Positions 12,286 through 24,800 of a DNA stretch of 64,000 bases are shown here, piece by piece. Position 1 is the first letter of the stretch; every line of letters starts with the position of its first letter. This DNA is from Albifimbria verrucaria. Its lineage: Eukaryota; Ascomycota; Sordariomycetes; Hypocreales; Stachybotryaceae. Made by a program: the position numbers and the translations under genes. The notes beneath the pieces are model-generated. The model worked only from the letters and a program-made list of their open reading frames with translations. It ran no database searches and was not told where the DNA came from. The stretch spans positions 2,976,001 through 3,040,000 of the forward strand of contig JAHREC010000062.1 of NCBI GenBank assembly GCA_020081605.1, in the 5' to 3' direction.

Positions 12286-15200
12286 ATGGCCTCTGCCGAT
12301 AAGTCGAGGCAGTCGTTGGGAGGCCGGTCGCTCTTCTCCAGAGGCAAGAGCAAGGACAAGGACAAAGACAGGCGCGACAATGAGGCCGCCTCCGCGCGCT
12401 ATCCCACCCCGACCAGCTCGACACCGCCAGCATCATGAGCTCCCGCTCGCGCCACAAACGAGAGTCCTCCACCGTCTCCGTCGACAGTCCCAGCGGGCCC
12501 GATCCGGGGATCAACGTGATGGCAGGGGTCTTGTCGTCGATCCCCTAACATCAATCCCCTACGACGCAATCTCTAGTGCCCGCTCGCCCATTCCCGTCGA
12601 ATTTCTTCCTCAGTCTGACCAGATGCCGGTGCGCCGAGGAGACCCTGCGTCTGCTCACAACACCAAGTCTCCCGTCGACAGCCTCGGCAGCCCTGCCGAC
12701 CGATCCTCCACCATGTCGCGCTCCGGCCCTGCCTCTGCCAACCTCACCATGGCCTCGACCGGTAACAAGACCCAGTATCAGCAATGGGGGCCTGCCCGGG
12801 CCAGCATGGCCAGCACCATCAACGGCTCCCACCTCTCCCGCTACGATCCCTACAGCCCCAGCAATGCTCGAGGCTCGGCCGACAACGCCAGCTTGTACTC
12901 AGGTAACCTCGCCCAAGCCGATGCCCAAACTTTTCGCTCATCCCATGCAGTGCTGCCCAGCGCATCATCGCAAAGCTCCTACGCCTCTCACGCCTCCCAC
13001 CGAGACTCCCACCGCCTGACCAAGTTCCCTGGCTCGCCCCACGGTGCCTCCAACGAAACCTTCAACTTCCCGAAACCCAACGATGACAATGTGGTCGACG
13101 AGATGTTCCTGCAGCTCATGCAAAAACGAGGATGGCACAACCTACCCGAGCAGGCTCGCCGCCAGATGATGGCCTACCCCCTCAGAAGAAATGGACGCTG
13201 CTACATCAAGATCGTCTTACCGAGTGGCAGGGCGAGCAGAAACGCAGGCAGACTGCCCGGCCGAACCAGTACACGGCAGCTCCCGATATCACTACCTACT
13301 CCGACGAAGAGGGCACCCCTGAATGGTATGTCCGTAAGGTCATGGAGGACAAGCTCGATACCAAGGTCATGGGAAGCTTGGAGGTCAACCTTCGAACGCA
13401 ACAGATCGGCTGGGTGAAGAGGTTTGTCGACTGTCAAGGCCAGGTTGCCTTGGTCACCTTGCTACTCAAAATCAACCGTAAAACAGCCATTGGACCGGCA
13501 GCACCAGAGGCCGCCAGGAGTGACAAGAATCTCGACCGCGAATATGATATCATGAAGTGCTTGAAGGCACTCATGAACAACAAGTTTGGTGCCGATGACG
13601 CCCTCATGCACCAGAAAGTCCTGGTAGCACTTGCGACCTCCCTTATATCACCACGACTTACAACTCGCAAACTCGCCAGCGAAATCCTCACCTTCCTCTG
13701 CACTTGGGGCGCCAATGGAGAGGGCCACCGCAAGGTTGTACAGGCGCTCGACGAAGTCAAGACACAGTCCGGTGAAAATGGCAGGTTTGATGCTTGGATG
13801 CGCCTGGTCGAGGTCACCGTGGACGGCCGCGGAAAGATGGGCAGTCTCGTGGGCGCCAGCGAGGAACTCCGTACTGGTGGCATTGGTATGGAGAACTTGC
13901 TCATGGAGTATGCGGTTACCACCCTCATCCTCATCAACATGATGGTTGATGCACCGGAGAGGGACCTAGAGCTCAGGATTCATATCCGTGCTCAGTTTAC
14001 AGCATGTGGCATCAGGCGGATATTGACCAAGATGGAGGCTTTCCAATATGAGCTATTGGACAAGCAGATAGAGCGTTTCCGGACGAACGAAGCCATCGAC
14101 TACGAGGATATGCTGGAGCGCGAGAACAGTAGCATCAAGGACAATGTTGAGGGCGACGTCAAGGACTTGACCGATCCGGTGCAAATCGTGGAGGCTATCC
14201 AGCACCGTCTTAACGGCAGCAAGACGCAAGACTACTTCGTTTCAGCCCTGCAGCATCTCATGCTGATTCCCTCCAACGATGATGAGGAACGGCTCCGGAT
14301 GTTCCAGCTTGTGGATTCCATGCTCAGCTACGTGGCTATGGACCGGCGTCTGCCGAATATGGATCTCAAGCAGAGCCTTAACTTTACCGTTCAGAATCTC
14401 TTGGATAAGCTATACACGGATTCTGAAGCTCGACAGGCACAAGATGAAGCCTTGGAGTCCCGGCAAATTGCCGACGCCGCAATGGCCGAGCGAGATGAGA
14501 TGAAGGCGCGCATGGAACTTGGCGCTGACGGCTTGGTTGCTAAACTGCAGAGGCAGCTTGACGAGCAGGCGAGGTTCATCGAAGCCCAGAAGCGACGGGC
14601 AGATGGGCTCAAATCCGAACTCGAAAGTCTACAGACTATTCGAGCAAAGGAAGCCCAGCGGTACGAGCTCGAGACCCGAGAGCTGTATTTGATGTTGCGA
14701 GATGCCCAGGACGTGGCTGCGTCCAATGCTATCAAGACAAGCACCAAACCTGGTACTGATAACTCTAGTCAAATGCAGGGTATCCTGGATCGTGAGCGAC
14801 TCATGGAGCGTCTGCAGATGCAGATCGAACGCCAGAAGACGCAGTACAAGTTGGAAGGCAAGATCTGGGGAGAGTTGTCTGGGCCATCTGACCGTCTTCG
14901 TGCACTTCGTGAGGAAATGGAAGGAGAAGCGCCAGATGATCTTCCAGAGGGTGCTGCTCCTCCCAGAGACTTCACCAATAGCGTCCTCGGCAGCATTAAC
15001 AGACAAACAAGAATCCCACGCAAGCCGATCAGGGCCTCAGAGTCTGATACCGTCATGGAAGATGAGGCTGAGGACGACGGCGACGTGGTATACGAGCGCC
15101 CGAGAATTGTCGAGATGAAGCGGCCTACGGTCGACCCCAAGCACCAAGCAGGCCTAATTGGCGAAATTGGTTCCAGGGTCAAGAAGTACGATGCAAGCGA

Positions 15201-17634
15201 CTCTGAGGATGGTGATGATGCTACTACTGGCCCATCTCATCCAAGCTTGGAGTCTTCATCTTCGCCAATCACCTCCGTCGAAGGAGAACCGCCAAAGATC
15301 GAGATCACCGACACGGGTGCTCCGGCTCCTCCTCCTCCGCCCCTCCACCGCCACCACCTATGCCCGGAACCAGCATTGGTGCACCTCCACCACCTCCTCC
15401 ACCGCCTCCTCCTCCTATGCCCGGCCAGCTCACTGGCGCGCCACCACCACCACCACCTCCTCCGCCACCACCTATGCCCGGCGCCGGCTTTGGTGGACCA
15501 CCTCCTCCGCCGCCGCCTCCGCCCTTACCCGGCTCTGGCAATCTCTCTATGCCGCCGCCACCTCCACCGCCGATGCCAGGAAAGATGTCAGGCAACTTCT
15601 TGCCGCGAGCTCAATCATTCAATGAGACGTCAGGAGTTGGCCTTCCCATTGTACGGCCCAAGAAGAAGCTCAAGGCTCTGCATTGGGACAAGGTTGATGC
15701 TCCTGAGATGAGTCACTGGGCAGCACACACCCCATCAACCGAAGAGCGAGAAGAGAAGTACAACGAGCTTAGCCGTAAGGGTATTCTTGACGAAGTTGAG
15801 AAGCTGTTCTTGGCAAAGGAGACGAAGCGGATCGGAGCTGGAAACTCTAAGAAAGACGACAAGAAACAGATCATATCCAGCGATTTGCGGAAGGCCTTTG
15901 GTAAGTTTTCGATCCTGCTGTCGTATTGTTGTAGTGTTCATCACTAACGAGACGTAGAAATTGCTTTTGCCAAGTTTTCACAACAATCTGTTGAGAGGAT
16001 TGTGCAAATGATTATTCACTGTGACAAAGATATTCTGGACAACAATGTGGTCATGGAATTTCTTTCAAAGGATGATTTGTGCAACATCCCTGATAACACG
16101 TCTAAGCAGATGGCGCCTTACAGCAAGGATTGGACTGGACCCGAACCCAACAGCCAGGCCCGTGAACAGGATCCATCTGAACTCACTCGTCAAGATCAGA
16201 TCTACCTCTACACTGCCTTTGAGCTTCATCATTACTGGAAGAGCAGAATGAGAGCGTTGTCGCTGACGCGCAGCTTCGAGCCCGATTATGATGAGCTGAG
16301 CGAGAAGATGCGACAAGTTGTCAGTGTGTCGGAGTCACTACGAGACTCGGTGTCACTCATGAATGTTCTTGGTCTCATTCTTGACATTGGTAACTACATG
16401 AACGATGCCAACAAGCAAGCCCGCGGTTTCAAGCTCAGCTCCCTGGCCCGATTGGCCATGGTCAAGGACGACAAGAATGAGTCTACATTGGCGGATCTCG
16501 TTGAGCGAATCGTCAGGAATCAATATGCAGAATGGGAGGGCTTTGCCGATGACATTGCCGGAGTCATGACGGTTCAAAAGATCAACATCGAGCAGTTACA
16601 GGCCGATGCGAAGAGGTACATCGACAACATCCGGAACGTTCAGATGTCGCTGGATTCTGGAAACCTCAGCGACCCCAAGAAGTTCCACCCACAAGACCGC
16701 GTGAGCCAAGTAGTACAGAGGTGTATGAAGGAGGCCAGAAGAAAGGCAGAACAAATGGAGGTTTACCTGGAAGAGATGGTCCGAACATACAAAGATATTA
16801 TGGTCTTTTACGGAGAGGACCCCAGGACGAAAATGCCAGACGAGACTTCTTTGCCAAGCTCGCCTCCTTTGTGGGCGAGTGGAAGAAGTCTCGCGAGAAG
16901 AACGTCACTATGGAGGAGCAACGGAAGCGAAACGAGGCAGCCATGAAGCGCAAGCACGCCCAGCTGAAGCCCAGCAACGCAGTTGTTGAAGGTGGTCCCG
17001 TATCACCAAGCAGCACCGGCGCTATGGACTCGCTGCTTGAGAAGCTCCGTGCTGCTGCACCACAGGTTCGAGACCAGAAGGACCGTCGGCGTCGTGCACG
17101 TCTCAGGGATCGTCATCAAGTACGTGTGGCCTCAGGACAGAAGATACCCGACCTCAACGAGATCCCCGAGGTCGAGGCTGGCCTGCAAGCCAAGGAGAAG
17201 GCGATTGATGAGGAGGGAACTCTAAGCCCTGGTTTGTCTTCGCCCAGAGAGGGCGAGGATGACGTGGCAGATAGGGCAGCAGCGCTGCTGCAGGGCATGC
17301 GTGGTGGTGATGGCGCCGACGACAATGACCCAGAGAAGCGTGAGAGCTTAAGGAAAGCCCGACGACAAGCAGGAGACGAAGAGCGGAGGTTACGTAGGAG
17401 GAGGAGAGAAAAGGCTTCAGCGTCAAGTCAAGCAGGAGAAGCGCGGGAGGATGGTACACTCGCAAGCGGCGAGGCGTTACTATCCCCGCGTCCATCAAGA
17501 CAGAGGAGGACCAGGACGAGCCGCAAGGAACCAGGGACAACGCAGCGGAGGACAAGACAGATGCAGCGGAGGAACAGGGGCAACCAGCCGCGGACAGGAA
17601 AAGGCCCAGGAGGAACAGCCGTAGCGTGTTGTGA
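12286..17634 (+). CDS. sepA: Formin, SepA/Bni1 type (actin nucleator)
   Basis: Diaphanous-related formin that nucleates unbranched actin for septation and hyphal tip growth. In order: a Ser-rich N-terminus (MASADKSRQSLGGRSLFSRG); the GBD/FH3 autoinhibitory region, about residues 265-640 (LMQKRGWHNLPEQARRQMM, then TPEWYVRKVMEDKLD); a coiled coil, about 715-860; a proline-rich FH1 with four to five poly-Pro blocks separated by PMPG, about 1010-1105; FH2 from LKALHWDKVDAPE to KDIMVFYGEDP; and a DAD-like segment MDSLLEKLRAAAP followed by basic RDRRRRARLRDRHQ-type sequence. The intron 15901-15957 splits FH2. Single-base shortages occur at 12407-12410, 12542-12545, 13177-13181, 15340-15343, 16820-16823 and 17445-17447. 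After the last one the acidic frame ends at 17634; without it the frame would run to 17740. About 1760 residues. Confidence 0.92.
15320..15600 (+). repeat. FH1 proline-rich repeat of the formin
   Basis: Coding tandem-like repeat in which runs of 9-11 prolines alternate with PMPG-x-x-x-GAP spacers. These runs bind profilin-actin in formins. At DNA level this is (CCN)n, and it yields an artefactual glycine-rich open frame on the opposite strand. Confidence 0.8.
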
Positions 17635-18023
17635 GAAGAGCAGCTGTCAGCGAGCGTGCCAGATATCACCGGAGTACTTAATGTCTACACCACCACATGA
17701 GCGGCACAAAGACCAACCTAACTCCCCGAAATCTCCATGAATACTAGTACTGAAAGCGGTTTTCATGTAACCCAGCACTTGCATGGCATTGGTATCGAAT
17801 ATAATTACTACAGGCAGATCTATGAAACTTAATTAAAGAGTGATGTGAATTGTGAAAACTTGTTGTAACGTTTTACACGGCGTGAGTTAAGATACTGGAA
17901 TTTGTTTTTATTATCTATTGCGCTGTAACCGCCGTAGCTATATAATGAAAGGCAAACCTAGACTCCAATCGTGAACATCGTAAAGGGGGAAATTGCTGAT
18001 ACACAACGGCCGCGAAGCAGCCA
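17635..18023. other. Convergent 3' regions of formin and SNRNP27
   Basis: About 390 bases between two convergent genes, AT-rich after 17750 (for example ATATAATTACTAC and ACTTAATTAAAG). This is consistent with overlapping 3' UTRs and polyadenylation signals. No RNA gene seen. Confidence 0.5.
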
Positions 18024-18879
18024 TTACCGGCTCGGACTCAGAGGTCTGTTGAAGCCGCCCTGGCGGTTCATATACTGCCGATACTCCGTCTTCTTCTCCT
18101 TGTGCACGCCGCCGACGTCGTTGCCAGCGATCTTCTTGCCCTTTGTGGTGCCGAAGCCGCCGAAGCCCAGCATGGCCTGCATGGCGGCCATGTCGTCGTC
18201 GCCGGCGACCTCGACGTCCACGTCGTCCTCATCGTCCTCGTCATCGCGCGGGCGGGCGTCCTGTCTGCCGCGGGGATGGGAGTCGTCGGCGCCGCGCATG
18301 GGCGCGTCCTGGTCGTGGGTGGGGAGGCGCTGCGGCGGTTGACTTTGAAGGCCATGCTTGCGGGCTTCTTCTCGGGCCGGGAGCGGGTTGGGAGGGCGGA
18401 GTCGGTGCGGGTGGAGGGAGGAGGGCTGGCGCGGTGGGGGATGCGGAGCGACGATGGGCGCTGTCACGGTAAGGGCCTGGATGGTCAGTTGGTGGGTTCG
18501 GTTGTAGAGATTCTTGGAGTGTAGTCTTACCTCGTCTGTCTCTTCCTTCTGGCTCGTCCCTGCGTCGGTCCCTTCCATCTCGATCATCATGTCGTCGCGG
18601 CGCATTATGGCCATCTCTATCTCTCTCGCCGCCGCGGTCCCTACCACCCCGATGCCTATCCGAGTCACGGTCTCTGTACCGCCTGTCCGGCGAGCGAGAG
18701 CGATCTCTCTGGCCCCGACGGTCTCGCGACCTGGACCTGTGCGATCTGCGGTCGTAGTCGCGGTTGCGGTCCCTATCGCGGCCGTGGTCACGATCTCGAG
18801 GCTCGTGCCTGTCGCGACGGTCCGAGTCGTCCCACATCTGGCGGCTGTCGCCTCGACGGTTGCGACGCTGGTCGCTCAT
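18024..18879 (-). CDS. SNRNP27: U4/U6.U5 tri-snRNP 27 kDa protein homologue (SNRNP27)
   Basis: Small SR-like spliceosomal protein of the tri-snRNP. The N-terminal half is an RD/RS/RDR-rich domain beginning MSDQRRNRRGDSRQMWDD. The C-terminus carries the family signature MLGFGGFGTTKGKKIAGND, then KKTEYRQYMNRQGGFNRPL and a stop at 18024. One intron (18477-18530) has a GTAAGA donor, an AACTGACC branch and a CAG acceptor. Two frame breaks lie in the Pro/Arg-rich middle near 18375 and 18315, where the frame passes through PEKKPASMAFKVNRRSASPP before the acidic DDEDDEDDVDVEVAGDDD stretch. Length about 265 residues. It is head to head with glucosidase I, 372 bases apart. The signature C-terminus makes the identity strong. 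Confidence 0.88.
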
Positions 18880-19251
18880 TTTGGGAGCTGTCGAGTCTTG
18901 TCGAGGTTGTGAGAGTGAGTGTTAAGCTGTGACGGACGGTAGAATCTAAAGTTTTAAAGGTGGGTGATGTGATGCAACAAGTTCGAGGCTGACGAGGTGG
19001 GATTTTTGGTGGCTGCGAGCTTGTGTGGCTTGACAGGGGCAGCGGTGGCTGGTGCGCCGCTCCCATTGGCGCAAGGTCCAGCACCGGTCAACGTCGTAAC
19101 TCTGGGGTAGGAAGACGTAGCGCAGCCTCGCCCGTCCCACCCTAAACGTGTTCAGTAAACCACAGCAACCGCATCGCTTTGCTGACTCGAAGCTCTGGGA
19201 TAGCTTCGGGCACCTGACTGAGGGTAACAGACACGCTTACCTCTGTCCAAC
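18880..19251. promoter_or_regulatory. Bidirectional promoter between SNRNP27 and glucosidase I
   Basis: 372 bases separate two divergent start codons. A reverse CCAAT box (ATTGG at 19065-19069) sits roughly mid-way. This is the only promoter space available to both genes, so a shared promoter is inferred from geometry. Confidence 0.5.
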
Positions 19252-21852
19252 ATGGCGAAGCTTTCCCAATGGCTGTGCGCCGCGGCCGCTGTCGTTGGTG
19301 CGTCGGCGTCGGGAGACCAAGCCATCGTGACTAGCGAGATTGGCCGCATTAACAATCAGACCTTACTTTGGGGTCCGTACAAGCCCAATCTCTATTTTGG
19401 AGTTCGGCCGCGGTTGCCCAATGGCCTGTGGACCGGCTTGATGTGGTCCAAGGTGGACGACTTTCAGGACTTTGGAAAAGGTTCGTGCCTTGCTTGGCAA
19501 GCTGTATTCTACGACACACGTTAACATCGAGCAACAGGATTTCGATATACCTGCGAGCAGGGAGGGGACATTCACGGCTACGGATGGGACGAGTATGACG
19601 CCCGTACCGGTGGCGTGCAGTCGATCCACGACGAGGGCAACAGAATCGACATCACCACCTCCTTCGTCAAGGTGCCCGGCGGAAACAAGGGAGGCAGCTG
19701 GGCTGCCCGCATCAAGGGACAGATCCGCGATGATGCCCCGAAAGACACTAAGACTACTGTGTTCTACTACATTGCCCAAGAAGGAGACGGCGAGCTCACC
19801 GCCCTCGGCGAGGGCACCGAGCAGGGCTTCGAGGAGACGTCAAGTTCCAAGGCCATTCCCAGTCTCTCGGCGACTACACTCTGGTTGTCACAGAAGGCCA
19901 GGAGAGCATCCCACAACGGATCATGACCTGAGCACCAAGCGTCGGGCAGATACTACTCTGGTCCGTAGCGCTGATGTCTCTGAGGAGATGCTGTGGCAGG
20001 GCAAGCAGGTTGTCTTCAGCCAGCTGCAGGAGGCCATCAAGTTTGTCCAGGAGAACTACGACAAGGAGGATTTACCACCTCCATTTTTAGTGTACCGCGT
20101 CAACCACGGCCCAGGTAGCGGCAACGCTCAGGTCGTACAGAAGACCTTCGAGGGCTCCTTCGAGTTCGATGTCATCTTCTCTTCCGCATCCGTGGGCAAG
20201 GAGCTCACCTCTGTCGACGTGACCAGGAGATCAAGCAGTCGTCAGAGACCTTCGGAGAGCGCTTCTCGCGCGTGTTCAACCTTAAGGCTCCTTTCACCGC
20301 CGCGCGTTACCAGAAGTTCGGTAAGAGCATGTTCTCCAACCTCCTGGGCGGTGCCGGGTACTTCCACGGCCACCAACTCGTTGACCGATCCTACGCCCCC
20401 GAATACGAGGAGGACAGTGAGAACTTTTGGGAAGAAGCTACCGAAGCGAGGGCCCGTCACCAAGAAAAGCTGGAGGGACCCTATGAGCTCTTCACAAGCG
20501 TGCCATCCCGCCCTTTCTTTCCCCGGGGTTTCTTGTGGGACGAAGGATTCCACCTCATTCCTATTGCTGACTGGGACATCGACGTCACCCTGGACATTAT
20601 TAAGAGCTGGTACAATACCATGGATGATGATGGCTGGATCCCTCGTGAGCAAATTCTTGGACCAGAGGCGCGCAGCCGTGTCCCTGAGGAGTTTCAGGTT
20701 CAGTACCCTCACTATGCAAACCCTCCCACCTTGTTCCTCATCATCGAAGGATTCATGGAGCGCCTGCGCCAGTCCAACGGCACGCAGCCTGCCGCTAGAG
20801 AGACTTTGGTTCAGGATGAGCCCCTTCGCACCGCCTTGGTTGACAACCCGGAGCTTGGCGAGCATTACGTCCGGCAGCTGTACCCACTCCTTCGGAGGCA
20901 GTACAACTGGTTCCGCAAGACGCAGCGTGGCGACGTCAAGTCGTACGACCGGGAGGCTTTCTCATCTAAGGAGGCGTACCGCTGGAGAGGACGCACGGAG
21001 ACGCACATCCTCCCGAGTGGACTTGACGACTACCCCGGGCGCAGCCCCACACCCGGGCGAGCTGCACGTCGATCTTCTCTCCTGGGTTGGCCTGATGGCA
21101 AAGTCCTTGATGAACATTGCGGACGCCCTGGGCATCACTGATGACGTGGCCGAGTTGAAGAAGAACCTCGAAGCCATCGAGCACAACCTTGTCGACCTGC
21201 ACTGGTCAGCCGAGGAGGGCTGCTTCTGCGACGCAACCATTGACGACTTCGAGGAGCATAAACTCGTGTGCCACAAAGGCTACGTGTCCCTGTCCCCTTC
21301 TTCCTGGGCTTGATGAAACCGGATGATGCCAAGCTCGGTAAGATCCTGTCGCTCATCGGTGACGAGGACCAGCTTTGGAGCCCCCACGGAATCCGCAGTC
21401 TCAGCAAGCAAGACGCCCTGTACGGCTCCAACGAGAATTACTGGCGCAGCCCGGTCTGGATGCCAATCAACTACCTCATCCTCGCTGAACTCAAGGTAAG
21501 TAGACCTACTCCTTCGCCCCCTTCCCCCTTCTACGTGCAGCTGGGTGGTCTCCTCCCAGATTGGCAATCGCTCAAATTTGGAAACTGACCGTGTGCGCGT
21601 TATCAATAGAAACTGGGCACGCAGGATGGCCCATTCAAGGCAAAGGCGGCAGAGCTCTACTCGCGCCTGCGCAAGAATCTCGTCGACACCGTCTTCAAGA
21701 GCTGGGAGGAGACGGGATTCGCCTGGGAGCAGTACAACCCTGAAACAGGGGCTGGGCAGCGAACGCAGCACTTCACTGGCTGGACGAGCCTGGTGGTAAA
21801 AATAATGGCCATGGAAGACATCCATGTGGCAGCGGCGAAGGATGAGCTATGA
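19252..21852 (+). CDS. GLS1: Mannosyl-oligosaccharide glucosidase (glucosidase I, GH63)
   Basis: ER glucosidase I removes the outermost glucose from Glc3Man9GlcNAc2 at the start of N-glycan trimming. Recognisable blocks: LLWGPYKPNLYFGVRPR and GLMWSKVDDFQDFGKGFRY near the start; FFPRGFLWDEGFHLIPIADW with the family's acidic active-site region; WYNTMDDDGWIPREQILG; and SNENYWRSPVWMPINYLIL. Introns are 19481-19537 and 21496-21609. The start MAKLSQWLCAAAAVVGASASG looks like a cleavable signal peptide, and the last codons read KDEL then stop. That suggests a soluble luminal enzyme, unlike the type II membrane form of yeast. Single bases are missing at runs 19833-19834, 19910-19912, 21033-21036, 21044-21047 and 21294-21297, with one non-run break near 20228. 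About 810 residues. Confidence 0.93.
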
Positions 21853-24800
21853 CTATGAATATCATGAAGTAATGCTGCATACGGCTGCCAAAGGGGTAGG
21901 ATAACGCGCGAGTAACGGGGCCGGCTCGTGTATGCTCTACCTATTGAAACACATCAAGACAGACATGCGAAACATGTCATTCAGGTTGCCGTCACTTTCA
22001 GTTTGGTTGTAAGAGAGCAGCGTGCATAGGGGTTGGCCTACACACCCTGGGATCCTCCGGTATGGCACACCCTTGGTTGCTCCGGCATGCGCCAATTCGG
22101 CGAACGCCGGACGGACCGAAAGGGGTTTATCGGGAGACCGGTTTAGCGTATGCATACTACAGGCTCGCATCACACGTGAGAGCGTCGTAACGGGCGGTAT
22201 TCGCTTGACCACTGACAAGATGACGCGCGCGGTGCCCTGTCTCCCAGGCAAGACTAATGTGTCCCAGAGGGGCTTACCTTTTCTTCTAGAAGCCCAGGCG
22301 GAAGACTTTGACCTGCAGTAGTCAGCAGTGGGTCTCTGCCTGTGGCGGTGTAGCTGCAAACTAAAAGGACCGCTGCTCGACTGCAGCGTTTACGTCGTGC
22401 ATTCATAGGGCTGACCTTATTTAGCGTATTGCCTGTTCAGAAGGGCGCGTAGCACCGTTGATCCCAAAAGAGGAACTCATGTAGAACGTGTCGATCCCAA
22501 CGCAGCAGGACGCAAAGGAGGCGAAAGGGGAAGGGTGCTTAGCGAACCCCGTTGGCAGGACGGGACGAAAGACGGGAGGAAGGATAAGCACCGACACCTG
22601 CACGTGGCAGGGTGGACAGGTAGGGTTACCGTTGCAGGCAAGGAGACGAAAATGAGCAGAAAGGGCATGCTAAGTGCCGGATTTGGGACGTGACCAGGAT
22701 ATTCTTAGGGTTGGGAAGCACAGGATGCCCCTGTCTTGCTGAAGGACAGGGCTAAGACAAGCCACCACATGCTATCCAGTGTCACGGATCCAAGCCGCTG
22801 GTTTTTGCGATCAGAAGTTAGGGTATGACGCTTAGCGGGCCCCAGGCTTTCCACGAGGACCAGGGGTGTGGGAGGGGACGCTGTGTACCAAAAGACCCTC
22901 AGCACGCCGCGAGAGCTACGATGGCGCGTGGAAAGCCACGTTGTGCCGACCAGCTCCGGCGTGGACTAAGCCGTTGTGCGCGGCCGCCCCGACTAATCCG
23001 GGGGCACGTTGCCCATGGGGCCTTAGTGTTGACTGCCAACTAGCGTGCGGATGCCTCATTGCGAGGGCGTGTCTCTAAGCGGCATGCGGTGTCAACTATA
23101 GAAACAGTCATGTTCTTGAAAGCCAACGCCATGAGTTCATCATCAGAGCACAGGCTTGGTGAGATGCAAAGTCCCCGCATGGACAAGGCTGTTCGTGCCA
23201 CGCGAGTTGGAGTTTGGGAATGTGGCAGGGACCAGGGACCGGGCCAATTCTTATTGCAGATGATTGTGTTGCCAATTCGGCACAGAGCGAAATGACGGAG
23301 AATCCCATCAATGAGGTTTACCCAAATCGGTATTCCAAGTCTTGCCACATCGAGATCTGTTACCGAATAGGGCATCCCGGTATCCATTTGGGAGATGCAG
23401 ATAGCTTCATTGCTTTTTCATCGTGCTTTTCCCCTTGTCCTGGTCTTCTCAGAATAGCAATTGTAATTTTCCACGACCAAAGTACTCTTGAACAGTCTCC
23501 AATTGACGAGTTGTCGTAATCTGAACAGGTAAAACGAGGTGTCGCTCTTTGCAGTTTGGCGCAGTGGGCATGCTCCAATACCGGGAAACGTTCCCAACCA
23601 ACTGAACTGCTCAGCTCCTGGGAGTGAGATACCCACCGGGCATGGCTGTGCTTTTTGGGTCTTGTCAGACGTTGAAAAGGGGTGGGGCGTGGGCTGAGTG
23701 CAAGGCTGTTCAGCCCAGTGGGCACTATCCAATGATCTCCAGATGCTGCTACCTGTCATCTCAAACATGTAACAACCTGAGCCACAGGTGCTGTCGTCTT
23801 CTGGAACTGGTCGACTGCCAATTTCGTTTTGGACGCCTTATGTGTTACTCGAGTCACTCTTGATTTGTTAGTCAGAGAAGTGGCAAACAAGGCTGTTAGG
23901 TCGATCACTGCATTGAGTCGACCTATGTCTCCGACTGCACATAATCACACAACCGGGTGAAGATACCGGGCGCGAAAGCCCCGAAACAAGACGAGGCGCA
24001 ATAACCAAGACACGAAGCCTTACCAGGGACCTCTGCACTGGAGTGAATTGAAAAATACGAGCTAATCGGAAACATTTTGAACATCCAACCCGGATCTGTA
24101 TAGGGCAACTCGTAAAGATTAGGGTATCCAGGCGGATGAGGTCATCCGTGGTTGTGCTTTCACTTCATAGAATACTGACTGCAGGTCCCGGAGGACGCCG
24201 GTAGGCCTTGATCAATACAAAAGATGCAAGCCGGCCGAAAGAGCGGTCAAATGACAGATGATGATGAGATCATGGTTCGTGTTTCGTACGCGGATTCCAA
24301 AAAGCTGTTAGCCTTTCACTGCGAGGATATACGCTTGGTGTGACAATTTGAGAATGTGTGCATGATTACGGATACAGGATAGAAAGTAGGCACGAATTCG
24401 CGAGCAGGGGTCACATGAAAGGCCTTTCGTCTAAGTGATAATTACCTCATTGACCCAATCACAGGCGAGAGGACACCAGTAGGCAGCCGTATTTCGAACA
24501 ACGGCACTGGATAAATGGTTGGCCTGCTGACCACTGCATGTGGCTGGTGGTGGATGAGTCAACCGGGCTAGAGGGCTGGAGAGCGTTGCCCCCGGCCTCT
24601 GGCCGCTCTTCATCTCGGTTCCGTGCCGGCCCTTGCCGTAGCAGCGGGACAAGCTGACTTTACAGAGTTTTTGCTGGAGAATCTGACTTGGAAGCGGTCG
24701 TTCTCACACCGACCTTGCCACTGCAAGTCGGAGGCCAGGGTACGGCGAGACTGGGGACCACGGACATGGCCGAGCTGCTCCATTTCTCATAGTCATTGAG

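Noticed and set aside
15305..15595. Glycine-rich 96-residue frame on the minus strand
   Set aside because: It is the complement of the formin FH1 poly-proline codons.
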